64,000 nucleotides of DNA from Rhizobium sp. Root274. GTDB taxonomy: Bacteria; Pseudomonadota; Alphaproteobacteria; Rhizobiales; Rhizobiaceae. Positions 36,563 to 46,062 of this stretch are shown piece by piece. The notes beneath the pieces were generated by a model. That model searched no databases. It saw only the letters and a list, made by a program, of their open reading frames with translations, and had not been told where the DNA came from. How positions within the stretch are numbered: position 1 is the first letter of the stretch; each line of letters begins with the position of its first letter. Position numbers and translations under genes: made by a program. The stretch lies in assembly GCF_001429245.1 (NCBI RefSeq), contig NZ_LMJE01000001.1, positions 732,944 to 796,943 of the forward strand, in the 5' to 3' direction.

Positions 36563-39500
36563 TTGGTGGCGTTGCGTAACTTGAAGGCGGGGACAAAATC
36601 CGACGGCAAATGGGGCAACGGCATCTATTTGCTGGCAGGCGGAGCCTTCATTGGCGCACTCATAATCGCCGCGGGCTTCATGATCGACCGCGACACCGCC
36701 GCCCATGAGCGCAAACGCGTCGAGCACATGGTACAGGACGGGCTGGAGCATGCGGGCGCGGCCATCCGCCATCGGCTCGACAGCGACATTCGGCTCGCCA
36801 TGGAAATGGCTGATGACATCGGGGACGATCCGATGCTGTCCCCGATGGAATTCAATCGCACTGTCGCCAAGCAGATGGCGGAAAACCCTCACTATCGTGC
36901 GATCCGGCTGCAACCGCTCAATGAACCCGACCGCATGGCCTTCGATCCGAAGATCGACAGCGACGGCCGCTCCCTGTCGATCGACATTCCCGTGCCCCCG
37001 ATGTCTTGGCAGAAGTCTCGCCAGTGGCAGTCGCTGCGAATCGAAATCGATTCCGTAGATTTCCTGCAGGCCGTACAGATCCGCAACGAGGACACCGAGA
37101 TCGGTCACGCCGAGGGCAGTGGATTGAAGATTGCCGTGGCACAGGTGGCCCCCACCGGCTCCGTCGATGTCATTTCGGGCGATCCGGACCTTTTGAACGA
37201 CACACCTCTGACCATGCGGATCGATATCGACGACCTGTCGCTCGTCGTCTTCGCGATGCCGGAGGAAGGCTGGGATGGGGCGATGAACCGGCTCCTGCCG
37301 AGCCGCCTGCTTCTGACGTCCGGCATTTCAGCCATGATGATCTCGATCCTACTCGCCATCGTGCTGTTGCGGGAACGCAATCTCAACATCCAGCGGCTGC
37401 GCGCCCGCGAGGAGCGCTTGCTGGAACTGTCGCAGCGTTTCCAGCTGGCGCTGGAGACCTCGAATATTGGGATATGGGAGATTGACGAAACTACCCATTC
37501 GCTTCTCTGGGACAAGCGCACCGCCGGTCTGCATGGCCTGCCGGAAAGTCTGGACGAGGAAGAAGACCGGCTGGCCGACTGGTATGGTGCCATTCAGCCG
37601 GAGGATCTCTGCCGGGCCGAACAGCTCTATTTCGACAGCGTCATTGCCCGCACCACCGACAGCTGGGACATCGTCTACCGCCTGCCGCTTGCCGACGACA
37701 GCTTCCGCTACCTGCGCTCGGTGGGTGCGCGCGCGCTCGACGGTCGCATTACCGGGATCGTCTGTGACATCACCACCGATACCCTGCTGACGCAGTCGCT
37801 GAGCCGGGCCAAGGAAAACAGCGACATCAAGAATGCCGAGCTTGAACTGGCGCTTGAGGAATTGTCGAGCCGCGAACACCAGCTGGCCGAGGCGTCGCGC
37901 CGACTGGACCTGGCGCTCGGATCTTACAATTGCGGCACCTGGGAAGGTGACCCGGTTACCAAGACTGCCGTCTGGGACGAACGCATGCACCAGCTTTACG
38001 GCCTGCCCTACAGCGACAAGCCGGTGCCGGAGCATGTCTGGCTGTCGCGCCTCCATCCGGATGAGCGCGGCGAGATCCAGCTGGCCGCCAAGCGCGCCTC
38101 GACCCTCGATCACGTGCTCAACACGACGCAGAAGGTCGTTCTGCCGAACAACGAGATCCGATACATCCGCTCCGTCGGCCAGCCGCATATCGGGCGCGAC
38201 GGGCGCAAGAAAATGATCGGCATTGCCTTCGACGTAACGGCCGACGCCCTGCTCGCCGAGCAGATGCGGGCCGCCAAGGCGGAAGCCGACATGCGCAACA
38301 TCGAGCTGGAACTGGCCAAGAACCGCATCGAGTTCAATGCGCTGCACGACCCGCTGACGTCGCTTGCCAATCGCCGCAAGCTCGATCTGGAGCTCGATGG
38401 CTTGAGCCGGGGCCATGCCACTCAGCGCGCCAAGTTCGCGATCCTGCATCTCGACCTCGACCGTTTCAAGGAGATCAACGACACGCTGGGCCACGCCGCC
38501 GGCGATGCCATGCTGGTGCATGCCGCCGAAATCCTGCGCCGCCATGTGCCGCGCGGCGATCTGGTGGCGCGCATCGGTGGTGACGAATTTGTTGTTCTGG
38601 CACGCCGTTCGACGACCATGGAGGAGCTTGCCAATCTCTCCAGCCAGATCATCGAGGCGATGCGTCATCCGATCGATTTCGAAGGCTTCGACTGCCGCTG
38701 CGGTGTGTCGATCGGCATTGCCCAGGCTTCCGGCCTGATGCCAGATGCGCGCAAGGTTCTGATCAATGCCGACATCGCGCTCTACCAGGCCAAGGAAAAG
38801 GGCCGGAATTGCTACGAATTCTTCACGCCTGATCTGCAGGCCAACATCGTTGCCAAGAAGCGCATGGCCGACGACATGCTGGCCGGGCTGGAGCGCGACG
38901 AATTCATCGTCTGGTACCAGCCGCAGTTCGAGGCCGGCAGCATGCAGCTCTGCGGGGCCGAGGCGCTGGTTCGCTGGCGCCATCCCGATCGCGGTGTTCT
39001 GGCCTCAGGCAACTTCCTCAAGGTCGCCGAAGATCTGAACGTCATGGCCCGCATCGACCAGCTGGTCCTGCAGACGGCGCTCAAGGACCAGATGCGTTGG
39101 ACGGCGATGGGCATGGCCGTGCCGAGAATCTCGGTCAACGTCTCGTCGAAGCGACTGCATGACGAGAACCTGATCGAGCAGTTGCAGGGGCTTGCGATCA
39201 CGCCGGGTTCGATCTGTTTCGAGCTGGTGGAGTCGATTTTCCTGGATGAAAGCGACACCAAGGCGTCGGAAAATATCGAGAAGATCAAGACGCTCGGCAT
39301 CGACATCGAAATCGACGACTTCGGCACCGGTCACACCTCGATCGTCTCGCTTTTGAAGCTCAAACCCAAGCGGCTGAAGATCGACCGCCAGTTGGTCATG
39401 CCGATCACGGTGCAGCCGCAGGAACGCAGCCTGGTGCGCAACATCGTGGAAATCGCCCGCTCGCTCGGCATCGAGACGGTGGCCGAAGGCGTCGAGACGC

Positions 39501-39628
39501 ATGAGCATGCCGGCATGCTCAGGCAACTCGGCTGCGACTATCTGCAGGGTTATGCCTTTGCAAAGCCGTTGTCGTTTGACGACTTCACCCGCTTTGTAAA
39601 CCGCCTGCCGCAGCAGAAGGCCTCGTAA
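36563..39628 (+). CDS. Transmembrane sensor with two PAS domains, GGDEF and EAL
   Basis: A protein of 1021 residues: membrane helix 1 (about 20-41), a periplasmic sensor region (about 42-245) of unassigned type, helix 2 (about 247-270), two PAS_3-like domains (about 290-415 and 440-570), GGDEF (about 590-755; GGDEF near residue 672) and EAL (about 770-1015; EAL near residue 800, DDFGTGHTS, KIDRQ, AEGVET). Both enzyme parts look intact. It sets c-di-GMP in response to a periplasmic signal. The start is a TTG at 36563 or GTG at 36566. No gene lies in the 297 bp upstream. Confidence 0.93.
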   Translation: MVALRNLKAGTKSDGKWGNGIYLLAGGAFIGALIIAAGFMIDRDTAAHERKRVEHMVQDGLEHAGAAIRHRLDSDIRLAMEMADDIGDDPMLSPMEFNRTVAKQMAENPHYRAIRLQPLNEPDRMAFDPKIDSDGRSLSIDIPVPPMSWQKSRQWQSLRIEIDSVDFLQAVQIRNEDTEIGHAEGSGLKIAVAQVAPTGSVDVISGDPDLLNDTPLTMRIDIDDLSLVVFAMPEEGWDGAMNRLLPSRLLLTSGISAMMISILLAIVLLRERNLNIQRLRAREERLLELSQRFQLALETSNIGIWEIDETTHSLLWDKRTAGLHGLPESLDEEEDRLADWYGAIQPEDLCRAEQLYFDSVIARTTDSWDIVYRLPLADDSFRYLRSVGARALDGRITGIVCDITTDTLLTQSLSRAKENSDIKNAELELALEELSSREHQLAEASRRLDLALGSYNCGTWEGDPVTKTAVWDERMHQLYGLPYSDKPVPEHVWLSRLHPDERGEIQLAAKRASTLDHVLNTTQKVVLPNNEIRYIRSVGQPHIGRDGRKKMIGIAFDVTADALLAEQMRAAKAEADMRNIELELAKNRIEFNALHDPLTSLANRRKLDLELDGLSRGHATQRAKFAILHLDLDRFKEINDTLGHAAGDAMLVHAAEILRRHVPRGDLVARIGGDEFVVLARRSTTMEELANLSSQIIEAMRHPIDFEGFDCRCGVSIGIAQASGLMPDARKVLINADIALYQAKEKGRNCYEFFTPDLQANIVAKKRMADDMLAGLERDEFIVWYQPQFEAGSMQLCGAEALVRWRHPDRGVLASGNFLKVAEDLNVMARIDQLVLQTALKDQMRWTAMGMAVPRISVNVSSKRLHDENLIEQLQGLAITPGSICFELVESIFLDESDTKASENIEKIKTLGIDIEIDDFGTGHTSIVSLLKLKPKRLKIDRQLVMPITVQPQERSLVRNIVEIARSLGIETVAEGVETHEHAGMLRQLGCDYLQGYAFAKPLSFDDFTRFVNRLPQQKAS

Positions 39629-39803
39629 CTGCTGGCATCGGTGCCCGTCTTCTCCGCTTAGACACTGCGTCTTGGCGTTTTCGGCTCCGTGCCGCGTGAA
39701 AGCGCTTCACAGACTTCGACCATTTGCTCTATGAGAGTTGCCATCCAAGGCAAGCCCCGCTTGGAGACGTTCCGGCGGGGGGAAATGAGTGGTTCGTCAG
39801 CCC

Positions 39804-40898
39804 ATGTCGCACAATACCTTCGGTCACCTCTTCCGCGTCACCACCTGGGGCGAAAGCCATGGGCCGGCGCTCGGCGCGGTCGTCGATGGCTGCCCTCCGG
39901 GCGTCCGTTTCGCGCAGGAGGACCTGCAGGTCTTCATGGACAAGCGCAAACCCGGTCAGTCGCGTTTCGTGACGCAGCGGCGCGAGGACGACATCGTCAA
40001 GGTGCTGTCGGGGGTCATGCCGCAGGAAGACGGCACGATGATCACGACCGGCACGCCTGTGTCGCTGTTCATCGAGAACACCGACCAGCGCTCCAAGGAT
40101 TACGGTGATATCGCCAAGCGCTACCGCCCCGGCCATGCCGACTATACCTATGATCTCAAATACGGGATCCGCGACTATCGCGGTGGCGGGCGTTCGTCTG
40201 CCCGCGAGACGGCTGCCCGTGTTGCGGCCGGTGCGCTTGCCAGGCTTGCCATGCCCGGCGTCACCATTCGCGGCGCCCTCGTGCAGATCGGCACGCACAA
40301 GATCAACCGCGACAACTGGGACTGGGCCCAGGTCGACCAGAACCCGTTCTTCTGCCCCGACGCTGCGATGGTTCCGGTCTTTGAGGACTATCTTGACGGC
40401 ATTCGCAAAGCCGGCTCTTCCGTCGGCGCTGTCATCGAGGTGGTCGCGGAAGGCGTGCCAGCGGGAATCGGCGCGCCGGTCTATGGCAAGCTGGACCAGG
40501 ACATTGCGTCCGGTCTGATGTCGATCAACGCGGTCAAGGGCGTCGAGATCGGCAACGGCTTCGAGGCGGCCGAGATTACCGGCGAGGAGAATGCCGACGA
40601 GATGCGAATTGGGGCCGACGGCAAGCCCGTTTTCCTGTCGAACCACGCCGGCGGCATTCTGGGTGGCATTTCGACGGGAGAGCCGATCGTGGCGCGGTTT
40701 GCGATCAAGCCGACGTCCTCGATCCTCACCGAAAAGCGCTCCATCGATGCCGATGGCAATGAGGTCGATGTGCGCACCAAAGGCCGTCACGACCCCTGTG
40801 TCGGTATTCGCGCCGTTCCTGTCGGCGAGGCGATGCTCGCCTGCATCATTCTCGACCATATCCTAAGAGACCGCGGCCAGAACAACCGCACAAGGTGA
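39804..40898 (+). CDS. aroC: Chorismate synthase
   Basis: A protein of 364 residues with family signatures [27 protein letters not shown] at the N-terminus, [40 protein letters not shown] and [20 protein letters not shown]. It converts EPSP to chorismate, using reduced FMN as cofactor. ATG 39804 follows a weak site; an in-frame GTG at 39789 is less likely. It is 9 bp upstream of ribB, so the two are probably cotranscribed. Confidence 0.98.
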   Translation: MSHNTFGHLFRVTTWGESHGPALGAVVDGCPPGVRFAQEDLQVFMDKRKPGQSRFVTQRREDDIVKVLSGVMPQEDGTMITTGTPVSLFIENTDQRSKDYGDIAKRYRPGHADYTYDLKYGIRDYRGGGRSSARETAARVAAGALARLAMPGVTIRGALVQIGTHKINRDNWDWAQVDQNPFFCPDAAMVPVFEDYLDGIRKAGSSVGAVIEVVAEGVPAGIGAPVYGKLDQDIASGLMSINAVKGVEIGNGFEAAEITGEENADEMRIGADGKPVFLSNHAGGILGGISTGEPIVARFAIKPTSSILTEKRSIDADGNEVDVRTKGRHDPCVGIRAVPVGEAMLACIILDHILRDRGQNNRTR

Positions 40899-40907
40899 GG
40901 ACCCCGC

Positions 40908-42008
40908 ATGAGCTATGACCAGAAACGTGTCGTCGAAGCCCTTCGCGCCTTCGAGGCGGGCGAAATCGTGGTGGTCATGGATGATGACGGACGCGAGAAC
41001 GAAGGCGATCTGATCGTCGCCGCCGTTCATTGCACCGCCGAAAAGATGGCCTTCATCGTGCGTCATACTTCGGGCATCGTCTGTGCTCCCATGCCGAAGG
41101 AAGAGGCCAAGCGGCTGAACCTTTCAGCCATGGTCGCGGAAAACGACAGCGCACACACGACAGCGTTTACCGTCTCCGTCGACTTCAAGCACGGCACGTC
41201 GACGGGCATTTCGGCCGATGACCGGACGCTCACGGTCCGCAATCTCGCCAACCCCAATGTCGGGGCTTCCGACTTTGTCCGTCCCGGCCACATCTTTCCG
41301 CTGGTGTCGCGCGAGGGTGGTGTGTTGATGCGGTCCGGCCACACGGAAGCGGCCGTCGACCTCTGCACTATGGCCGGGCTTCCGCCAATCGGCGTGATCT
41401 CGGAACTGGTCAATGACGATGGTACCGTGATGCGCGGGCCGCAGGTGGCGGCCTTTGCCGAGCAGCACAGACTGAAGCAGGTTTCCGTCGCCGATCTCAT
41501 CGCCTATCGCCAGCGCAAGGAAACGCTGATCGAACTCAGGTCGAAGTTCGAAATCCAGACGCCCTATGGTCCTGCCAAGGCCTATGCCTATTCCCTGCCC
41601 TGGGATCCGATGCAGCATCTGGCCGTCGTCTTCGGCGATATTCGCGATGGCGAGGACATTCCGGTGCGCCTGCATCTCGAAGATGTCGGCCGCGACGTGT
41701 TCGGGGCGGAGCGGCAGATCGATGGCGTCATGAAGCGGATCGCTGAAAAGGGCCGCGGCGTTGTGGTCTACCTGCGCGAAGGTTCGGTCGGCGTCGGCGC
41801 TTCGACCACGGCCCGCAGCGGCAAACATGATCGCGAGGCGCATAGCGAAGCGCAGGCGCGTGAGAGCGAATGGCTGGAAGTCGGGCTCGGTGCGCAGATC
41901 CTCAAAGATCTCGGCGTCAACTCGATCCGGCTGATGGCTTCGCGCGAGCGGCATTATGTCGGACTTGAGGGGTTTGGCATTCAGATCTCGGGGACGGAGA
42001 TCGTCTGA
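40908..42008 (+). CDS. ribB: 3,4-dihydroxy-2-butanone 4-phosphate synthase with degenerate RibA domain
   Basis: A protein of 366 residues. Residues 1-205 are a complete RibB domain (VVMDDDGRENEGDLIVAA, HTSGIVCAPM, STGISADDR, RPGHIFPLVSREGGVLMRSGHTEAAVDLC). Residues 210-366 have the outline of GTP cyclohydrolase II but lack the zinc-binding cysteines (RLHLEDVGRDVFGAERQID instead of a Cys-rich segment), so that activity is probably absent. It makes the four-carbon riboflavin precursor. It follows aroC, whose enzyme needs flavin. Confidence 0.93.
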   Translation: MSYDQKRVVEALRAFEAGEIVVVMDDDGRENEGDLIVAAVHCTAEKMAFIVRHTSGIVCAPMPKEEAKRLNLSAMVAENDSAHTTAFTVSVDFKHGTSTGISADDRTLTVRNLANPNVGASDFVRPGHIFPLVSREGGVLMRSGHTEAAVDLCTMAGLPPIGVISELVNDDGTVMRGPQVAAFAEQHRLKQVSVADLIAYRQRKETLIELRSKFEIQTPYGPAKAYAYSLPWDPMQHLAVVFGDIRDGEDIPVRLHLEDVGRDVFGAERQIDGVMKRIAEKGRGVVVYLREGSVGVGASTTARSGKHDREAHSEAQARESEWLEVGLGAQILKDLGVNSIRLMASRERHYVGLEGFGIQISGTEIV

Positions 42009-42329
42009 GGGCCTTCGGTTCCTTCTTGATCCGTTGATGCGCATGCGGCGGCTTGCAGTTGCCTGATCACCCTACCCCGCACCTGCGGTCCGACCCACCC
42101 CCTCAAGGGCAGGCTGGCGTGTGGCGCTTTTCCGTCACAGCAAACGTCCCCGCCGGCGGAAGCCACCCAGTTCCTCCTCGAGGCAGGGCTATCGCATATT
42201 GGGTATCGGTGGCTGTTCCGGACTCCTTCTTCTCCCCTCGGGGAGAAGTGCCGCGCGCATGCGAGGCGATGAGGGGGCTGTCCGGCACAGCTTCAGCGCT
42301 TACGAGGCAATCATGTCGCCTGTGCCTTG
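42009..42329. other. Gene-free interval with repeat-like sequence
   Basis: A 321-bp stretch between ribB and the autotransporter without a credible gene. It contains CACCCCCTCAAGGG-type repeat sequence and the palindrome at 42229-42248, of the same general kind as the rhizobial repeats near 6.6 kb. Confidence 0.65.
42229..42248. repeat. Palindrome in rhizobial-type intergenic repeat
   Basis: CTTCTCCCC and GGGGAGAAG arms with a TC spacer form a perfect 9-2-9 hairpin. It could also terminate the convergent ribB and autotransporter transcripts, though no T-run follows. Confidence 0.65.
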
Positions 42330-44384
42330 TCAGAAGATGATGCGGGTGCTGGCGCTCAGCCAGTAGCTGCCCCCTTCCTGGCTGGAGGCATTGAACATCA
42401 GCTGACCTTCAAGCGGCCCCGACTTCGTTTCAAGACCGATGCCACCGCGCAGCCAGTTCTGCTCTACCGGTGCACCGGGCAGATCGAAGCTGGAGAAGCC
42501 GATGATTTCGCCCGTGGTATCGGGTGCCTGATCCTCGAAGCGGTGGGCGATCTCGCCGCGGCCGATGAGGCTTACGGTCGCCGTGAGGTCATGACGCCCG
42601 TCCAGCCCAAGGCGAATGGTGTTGGACGAACCATCCACGGCGTCGAAACGGGCGGGAAAGCTGCCGCCGGTCTCCGTATAGCCATCGGTCTTCGTCGACA
42701 GGTGGGTGAAGCTGGCATAGGGCGTGAAGGCAAGCTCCCGAAGGCTGAAGGAATCGAGCCAGTCGAGACGGGCGCGAAAGCCGAGCGTTCGGGTGTCGGT
42801 TTCGCCACTGGAGGCATCGGCGCCGGTCCCGTTCAGATAGGCGCGGCGCATCGAGAGCTCGCCGATGCTGGCAAAGCCGGTCAGTGTCGCATAGACGCTG
42901 GGCGCGACCGCCATGCTGACCTCGGGCAGGACATAGCTGCCCTGGACACGGCTATAGCCGTCGAGATCGAGATCTGCTTTGGAATAGGATGTGCCGAGCG
43001 CGAGGCGCAGGGTGAGGTCGTCGGTCGACGCATAGGCAAAGCCGATTTCGCCGGTTGCCGTCGACCCAGTTCCGAATTCATTGCGCACCGCACCCAGATC
43101 CCCCGTCGCCCAGAGGGATCGCTGCCCGGCCGACAGCCGATGAAACATGGGTGAGGAATTTGCACCGTTCATGGCGAGATCGGCGACCTGCTGCGGCACG
43201 AAGAAGTGGCGTGGCAGGCCATCAAAGCTCTGCATATAGTCTTCGACAGCCACAATACCCGCGGAGGGGGTGGACGGATCGGTGGAGGCGCCACGCGCGA
43301 TATAGGCCTTGCCGTCGCGAAGCGTGCCGGCGATGATCGTGCCATCGGCGGAGACGGCTGAGGCATCGTTCGTCACGTCCGTTGCGAGCGTGACACCGCT
43401 CCCGCGCAGCCAGTCGTCGACCGAGATCAACCCGGTCGCGTCCGACCAGCGAAAGCCGGAGGATGTGGCGTCGCTGCGGCCCGAGCGGCCGACGACAACC
43501 GATCCATCATCATTGACCGCAAGGGCCTCGGAATAGGTACCGCCGAGGGTTCCGAGATCCTGAATCGTCGCCGTACCGACCACGTAGCGGAAGGCGTGGG
43601 TCCCGGTCGCGGCATCCGATTGGCCCACGATCACCGAACCGTCTGCATTGGCTGCGACTGCGTTGGACTCGTCGCCGCCGGCGAGAACACCGATGGCGTT
43701 GGCCGCACTATCGTCCACCCAATACGCGGCAATCGCAAAACCACCGGCATCCTGAGCATTGCCGACGATAACGTGCCCGTCGCGGCTGATCCCGTTGGCG
43801 AAGGAATTGCTCCCGCCGAGCGTGCCGAGTTCCTGCATGCTTCCGGAAAGCGCTTGAGCATCATAGGTCCAGCGAAAGGCGCGATAACCACTGCTGGTAT
43901 TGCCCCATCCGGCCACCACATTGCCGTCTCCGCTGACGCCGGTGGCACGCGAGACCGTGCCGCCCGGCAGGAAGCCCAAGAGATCAAACTGGCCCGAGGT
44001 GGCATTCGCCCGGTAGGCTTGGGTTGGATTGCCGCCGGATAGAATGCCGACATAGATGCTTCCATCGGAACTCACATCGCCGATGGAGAGCGAGTACCAG
44101 CCCGTTTCCGGCTGGATATCCTCGTTGCCGAGGCCGTCGGTCCAGATCAAACCATTGGACACGTATCCGCCGGGACCGCTCGGCGGCGTGAAGTAGGTCA
44201 GGAAATTGCCAACCACGATGCTGCCGTCCGCGCTCATGGCCGACGGCTGAACCGTCGAGCCAGGGACGCTGGCGATCCACTCATAACCATAATCTGCCGC
44301 GTCGGCATGGCTCATCCAAAAAGCAGAGCTTCCGACAAGAAGCAGAAGACATGGCAGCGGGCCGGGGTGGGTCAAAAAGCGCAT
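42330..44384 (-). CDS. Autotransporter with HAF-repeat passenger
   Basis: A protein of 684 residues: signal peptide (1-30), a passenger (about 31-390) built of repeated HAF-type units containing DLGTLGG/ELGTLGG and S-x-DG-x-VVG patterns, expected to fold as a beta propeller or solenoid, then a C-terminal 12-strand beta-barrel (about 410-684) ending in IIF with the aromatic terminal residue needed for outer-membrane insertion. It should expose the passenger at the surface, for adhesion or another contact function. It is not part of an operon; 257 bp separate it from the divergent membrane protein gene, with no sequence feature recognised there. Confidence 0.88.
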   Translation of the reverse strand: MRFLTHPGPLPCLLLLVGSSAFWMSHADAADYGYEWIASVPGSTVQPSAMSADGSIVVGNFLTYFTPPSGPGGYVSNGLIWTDGLGNEDIQPETGWYSLSIGDVSSDGSIYVGILSGGNPTQAYRANATSGQFDLLGFLPGGTVSRATGVSGDGNVVAGWGNTSSGYRAFRWTYDAQALSGSMQELGTLGGSNSFANGISRDGHVIVGNAQDAGGFAIAAYWVDDSAANAIGVLAGGDESNAVAANADGSVIVGQSDAATGTHAFRYVVGTATIQDLGTLGGTYSEALAVNDDGSVVVGRSGRSDATSSGFRWSDATGLISVDDWLRGSGVTLATDVTNDASAVSADGTIIAGTLRDGKAYIARGASTDPSTPSAGIVAVEDYMQSFDGLPRHFFVPQQVADLAMNGANSSPMFHRLSAGQRSLWATGDLGAVRNEFGTGSTATGEIGFAYASTDDLTLRLALGTSYSKADLDLDGYSRVQGSYVLPEVSMAVAPSVYATLTGFASIGELSMRRAYLNGTGADASSGETDTRTLGFRARLDWLDSFSLRELAFTPYASFTHLSTKTDGYTETGGSFPARFDAVDGSSNTIRLGLDGRHDLTATVSLIGRGEIAHRFEDQAPDTTGEIIGFSSFDLPGAPVEQNWLRGGIGLETKSGPLEGQLMFNASSQEGGSYWLSASTRIIF

Positions 44385-44642
44385 GAAACCGTCTATCGCA
44401 AATCCATGAGACCGCCGGCCTTCGGGCTTCTGGCGGTGGTTATGCGAAAGAACTGTGTGAGTTGGGACTAATGCACAACTCCAAAGGTTGCATGCAATTT
44501 TTTGACGGCAGCGGAGGATGCGCGCCTGGTGAACGTCAGGTCACCTTGTTTCCATGATGCACGGGATGTGCGCGATGACCTTGCCTGGGCCAGGGTGCAT
44601 TCCTAAAATCCGACCTGGTTTTCGGGTCTGGGGAACTTCACC

Positions 44643-45590
44643 ATGTGGGACTTTTCCATCGGGCGGGCGATCGGCATTCTGGCCGGCACGCTGCCCTTCA
44701 TTGCGCTGCGCATCGTCATCTATTTCACCATCACGCTTGCCTATGTGCTTGGAACCGGCGGTTCGGCCGGCATCGGTTATGGTGTCGGTACGGTGTTCGG
44801 CAGCGGCGAAGACTATGCCGTCTGGGGCGGGATCATTGGCTTCGGCCTCGTCTCCTTTGCGGTCTACTGGATCCGTGAATGGCTGCTCTACATGGTGAAA
44901 GCCGCCCACATTGCGGTGATGGTCGAACTTTACGAGGGGCGCAGCCTGATGGCCGACGGCAAGGGGCAGATCGCCCATGGTCGAGCGGTCGTCGAAGCCC
45001 GTTTCGCGGAGGCGAACCTGCTCTTCGTGCTCGACCAGCTGATCAAAGGCGTGATCCGGGCTATCACCGGGATCGTCGGCGGCATCGGCATGGTGATCCC
45101 CGGGCTCGACGGCGTTGCACGGTTTATCAATACGGTGATCCGGCTGTCGCTCACCTATGTCGATGAAATCATCCTTGCCCACAACATTCGCAGCAGCAGC
45201 GACAATCCCTGGGAAACCGGCCGACAGGGACTGGTTCTTTATGCGCAGAATGGCGGAAGGATGGTGAAGAACGCCGTTTGGCTGGCGATCTTCCTGTGGC
45301 TTCTCACCGCCGTGATCTTCGTGCTTTTGATCGGGCCGGCTCTGGGGCTGGTCTATGTGTTTCCGGGTGCCGCCAGCGGCTTCGGGATCGCGATTGCCGT
45401 GGTCGGGGCGCTGGCACTCAAGGCCGCCGTCCTCGAACCCTTCGCCATCGCGGCACTGATGCAGGTCTATTTCCAGACGATCGAAGGCCAGCAACCGGAT
45501 CCCACCTGGGATGCCAAGCTCGCTTCCATGTCACGCAAGTTCCAGGATCTGAAGGACAGGGCGCTGACGGGTGCCAGCCGGGCGGCCTAG
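44643..45590 (+). CDS. Integral membrane protein of unknown function
   Basis: A protein of 315 residues with about six hydrophobic segments, including GILAGTLPFIALRIVIYFTITLAYVLG at the start and two more near residues 220-270. The polar central part (DQLIKGVIRAITGIVGGIGMVIPGLDGVARFINTVIRLSLTYVDEIILAH) looks amphipathic. I do not recognise a family. It stands alone on the plus strand. Confidence 0.65.
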   Translation: MWDFSIGRAIGILAGTLPFIALRIVIYFTITLAYVLGTGGSAGIGYGVGTVFGSGEDYAVWGGIIGFGLVSFAVYWIREWLLYMVKAAHIAVMVELYEGRSLMADGKGQIAHGRAVVEARFAEANLLFVLDQLIKGVIRAITGIVGGIGMVIPGLDGVARFINTVIRLSLTYVDEIILAHNIRSSSDNPWETGRQGLVLYAQNGGRMVKNAVWLAIFLWLLTAVIFVLLIGPALGLVYVFPGAASGFGIAIAVVGALALKAAVLEPFAIAALMQVYFQTIEGQQPDPTWDAKLASMSRKFQDLKDRALTGASRAA

Positions 45591-45615
45591 GCCAGGGCGT
45601 ATCCTCAGCGGTCGC

Positions 45616-46032
45616 TCACACCACCTTGCGTGCCATGCCCACGGAGCGTGGCGCCGTTTCGTCGAAACCAAACTGGGCGTAGAGTTTGTTGGCCGGCACG
45701 TCGGCGATCAGGCTGACATAGGCTGTCTTGGGCAGGGTGGCAATAAACTCGGAAAGTGCCGCCATGATCCATTTCGCAAGCCCCCTGCCCTGGTGCTCCG
45801 GCAGGATGGCGATGTCGGTGACCTGAAAGAAGCAGCCGCCATCGCCGATGATGCGGCCCATGCCGACCGTCTCGTTATCGAGCATCAGGCTGACGCCGAA
45901 GATCGAGTTCGGCAGGCCCTTTTCTGCGGCTTCCCGGGAAAAGGGGCTGAGGCCGGCTTCGCGCCGCAGACGCATATAGTCGTCGACGGCGGGCACGCGG
46001 AGTTCGATGCGGTAGGCGCTGTTGTCGATCAC
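45616..46032 (-). CDS. GNAT-family N-acetyltransferase
   Basis: A protein of 138 residues with the acetyl-CoA-binding stretch ITDIAILPEHQGRGLAKWIMAAL (Q-x-x-G-x-G/A form) and a C-terminal ANKLYAQFGFDETAP. The substrate is unknown. It lies 30 bp downstream of the YcaQ-like gene on the same strand and may be cotranscribed with it. Confidence 0.85.
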   Translation of the reverse strand: MIDNSAYRIELRVPAVDDYMRLRREAGLSPFSREAAEKGLPNSIFGVSLMLDNETVGMGRIIGDGGCFFQVTDIAILPEHQGRGLAKWIMAALSEFIATLPKTAYVSLIADVPANKLYAQFGFDETAPRSVGMARKVV

Positions 46033-46062
46033 GTCGAAGCTTTCTGTCCATGGTGTGGTTTG

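Noticed and set aside
37349..38983. 544-aa minus-strand frame opposite the 1021-aa sensor
   Set aside because: It lies wholly within a gene with clear PAS, GGDEF and EAL domains and shows no family features.
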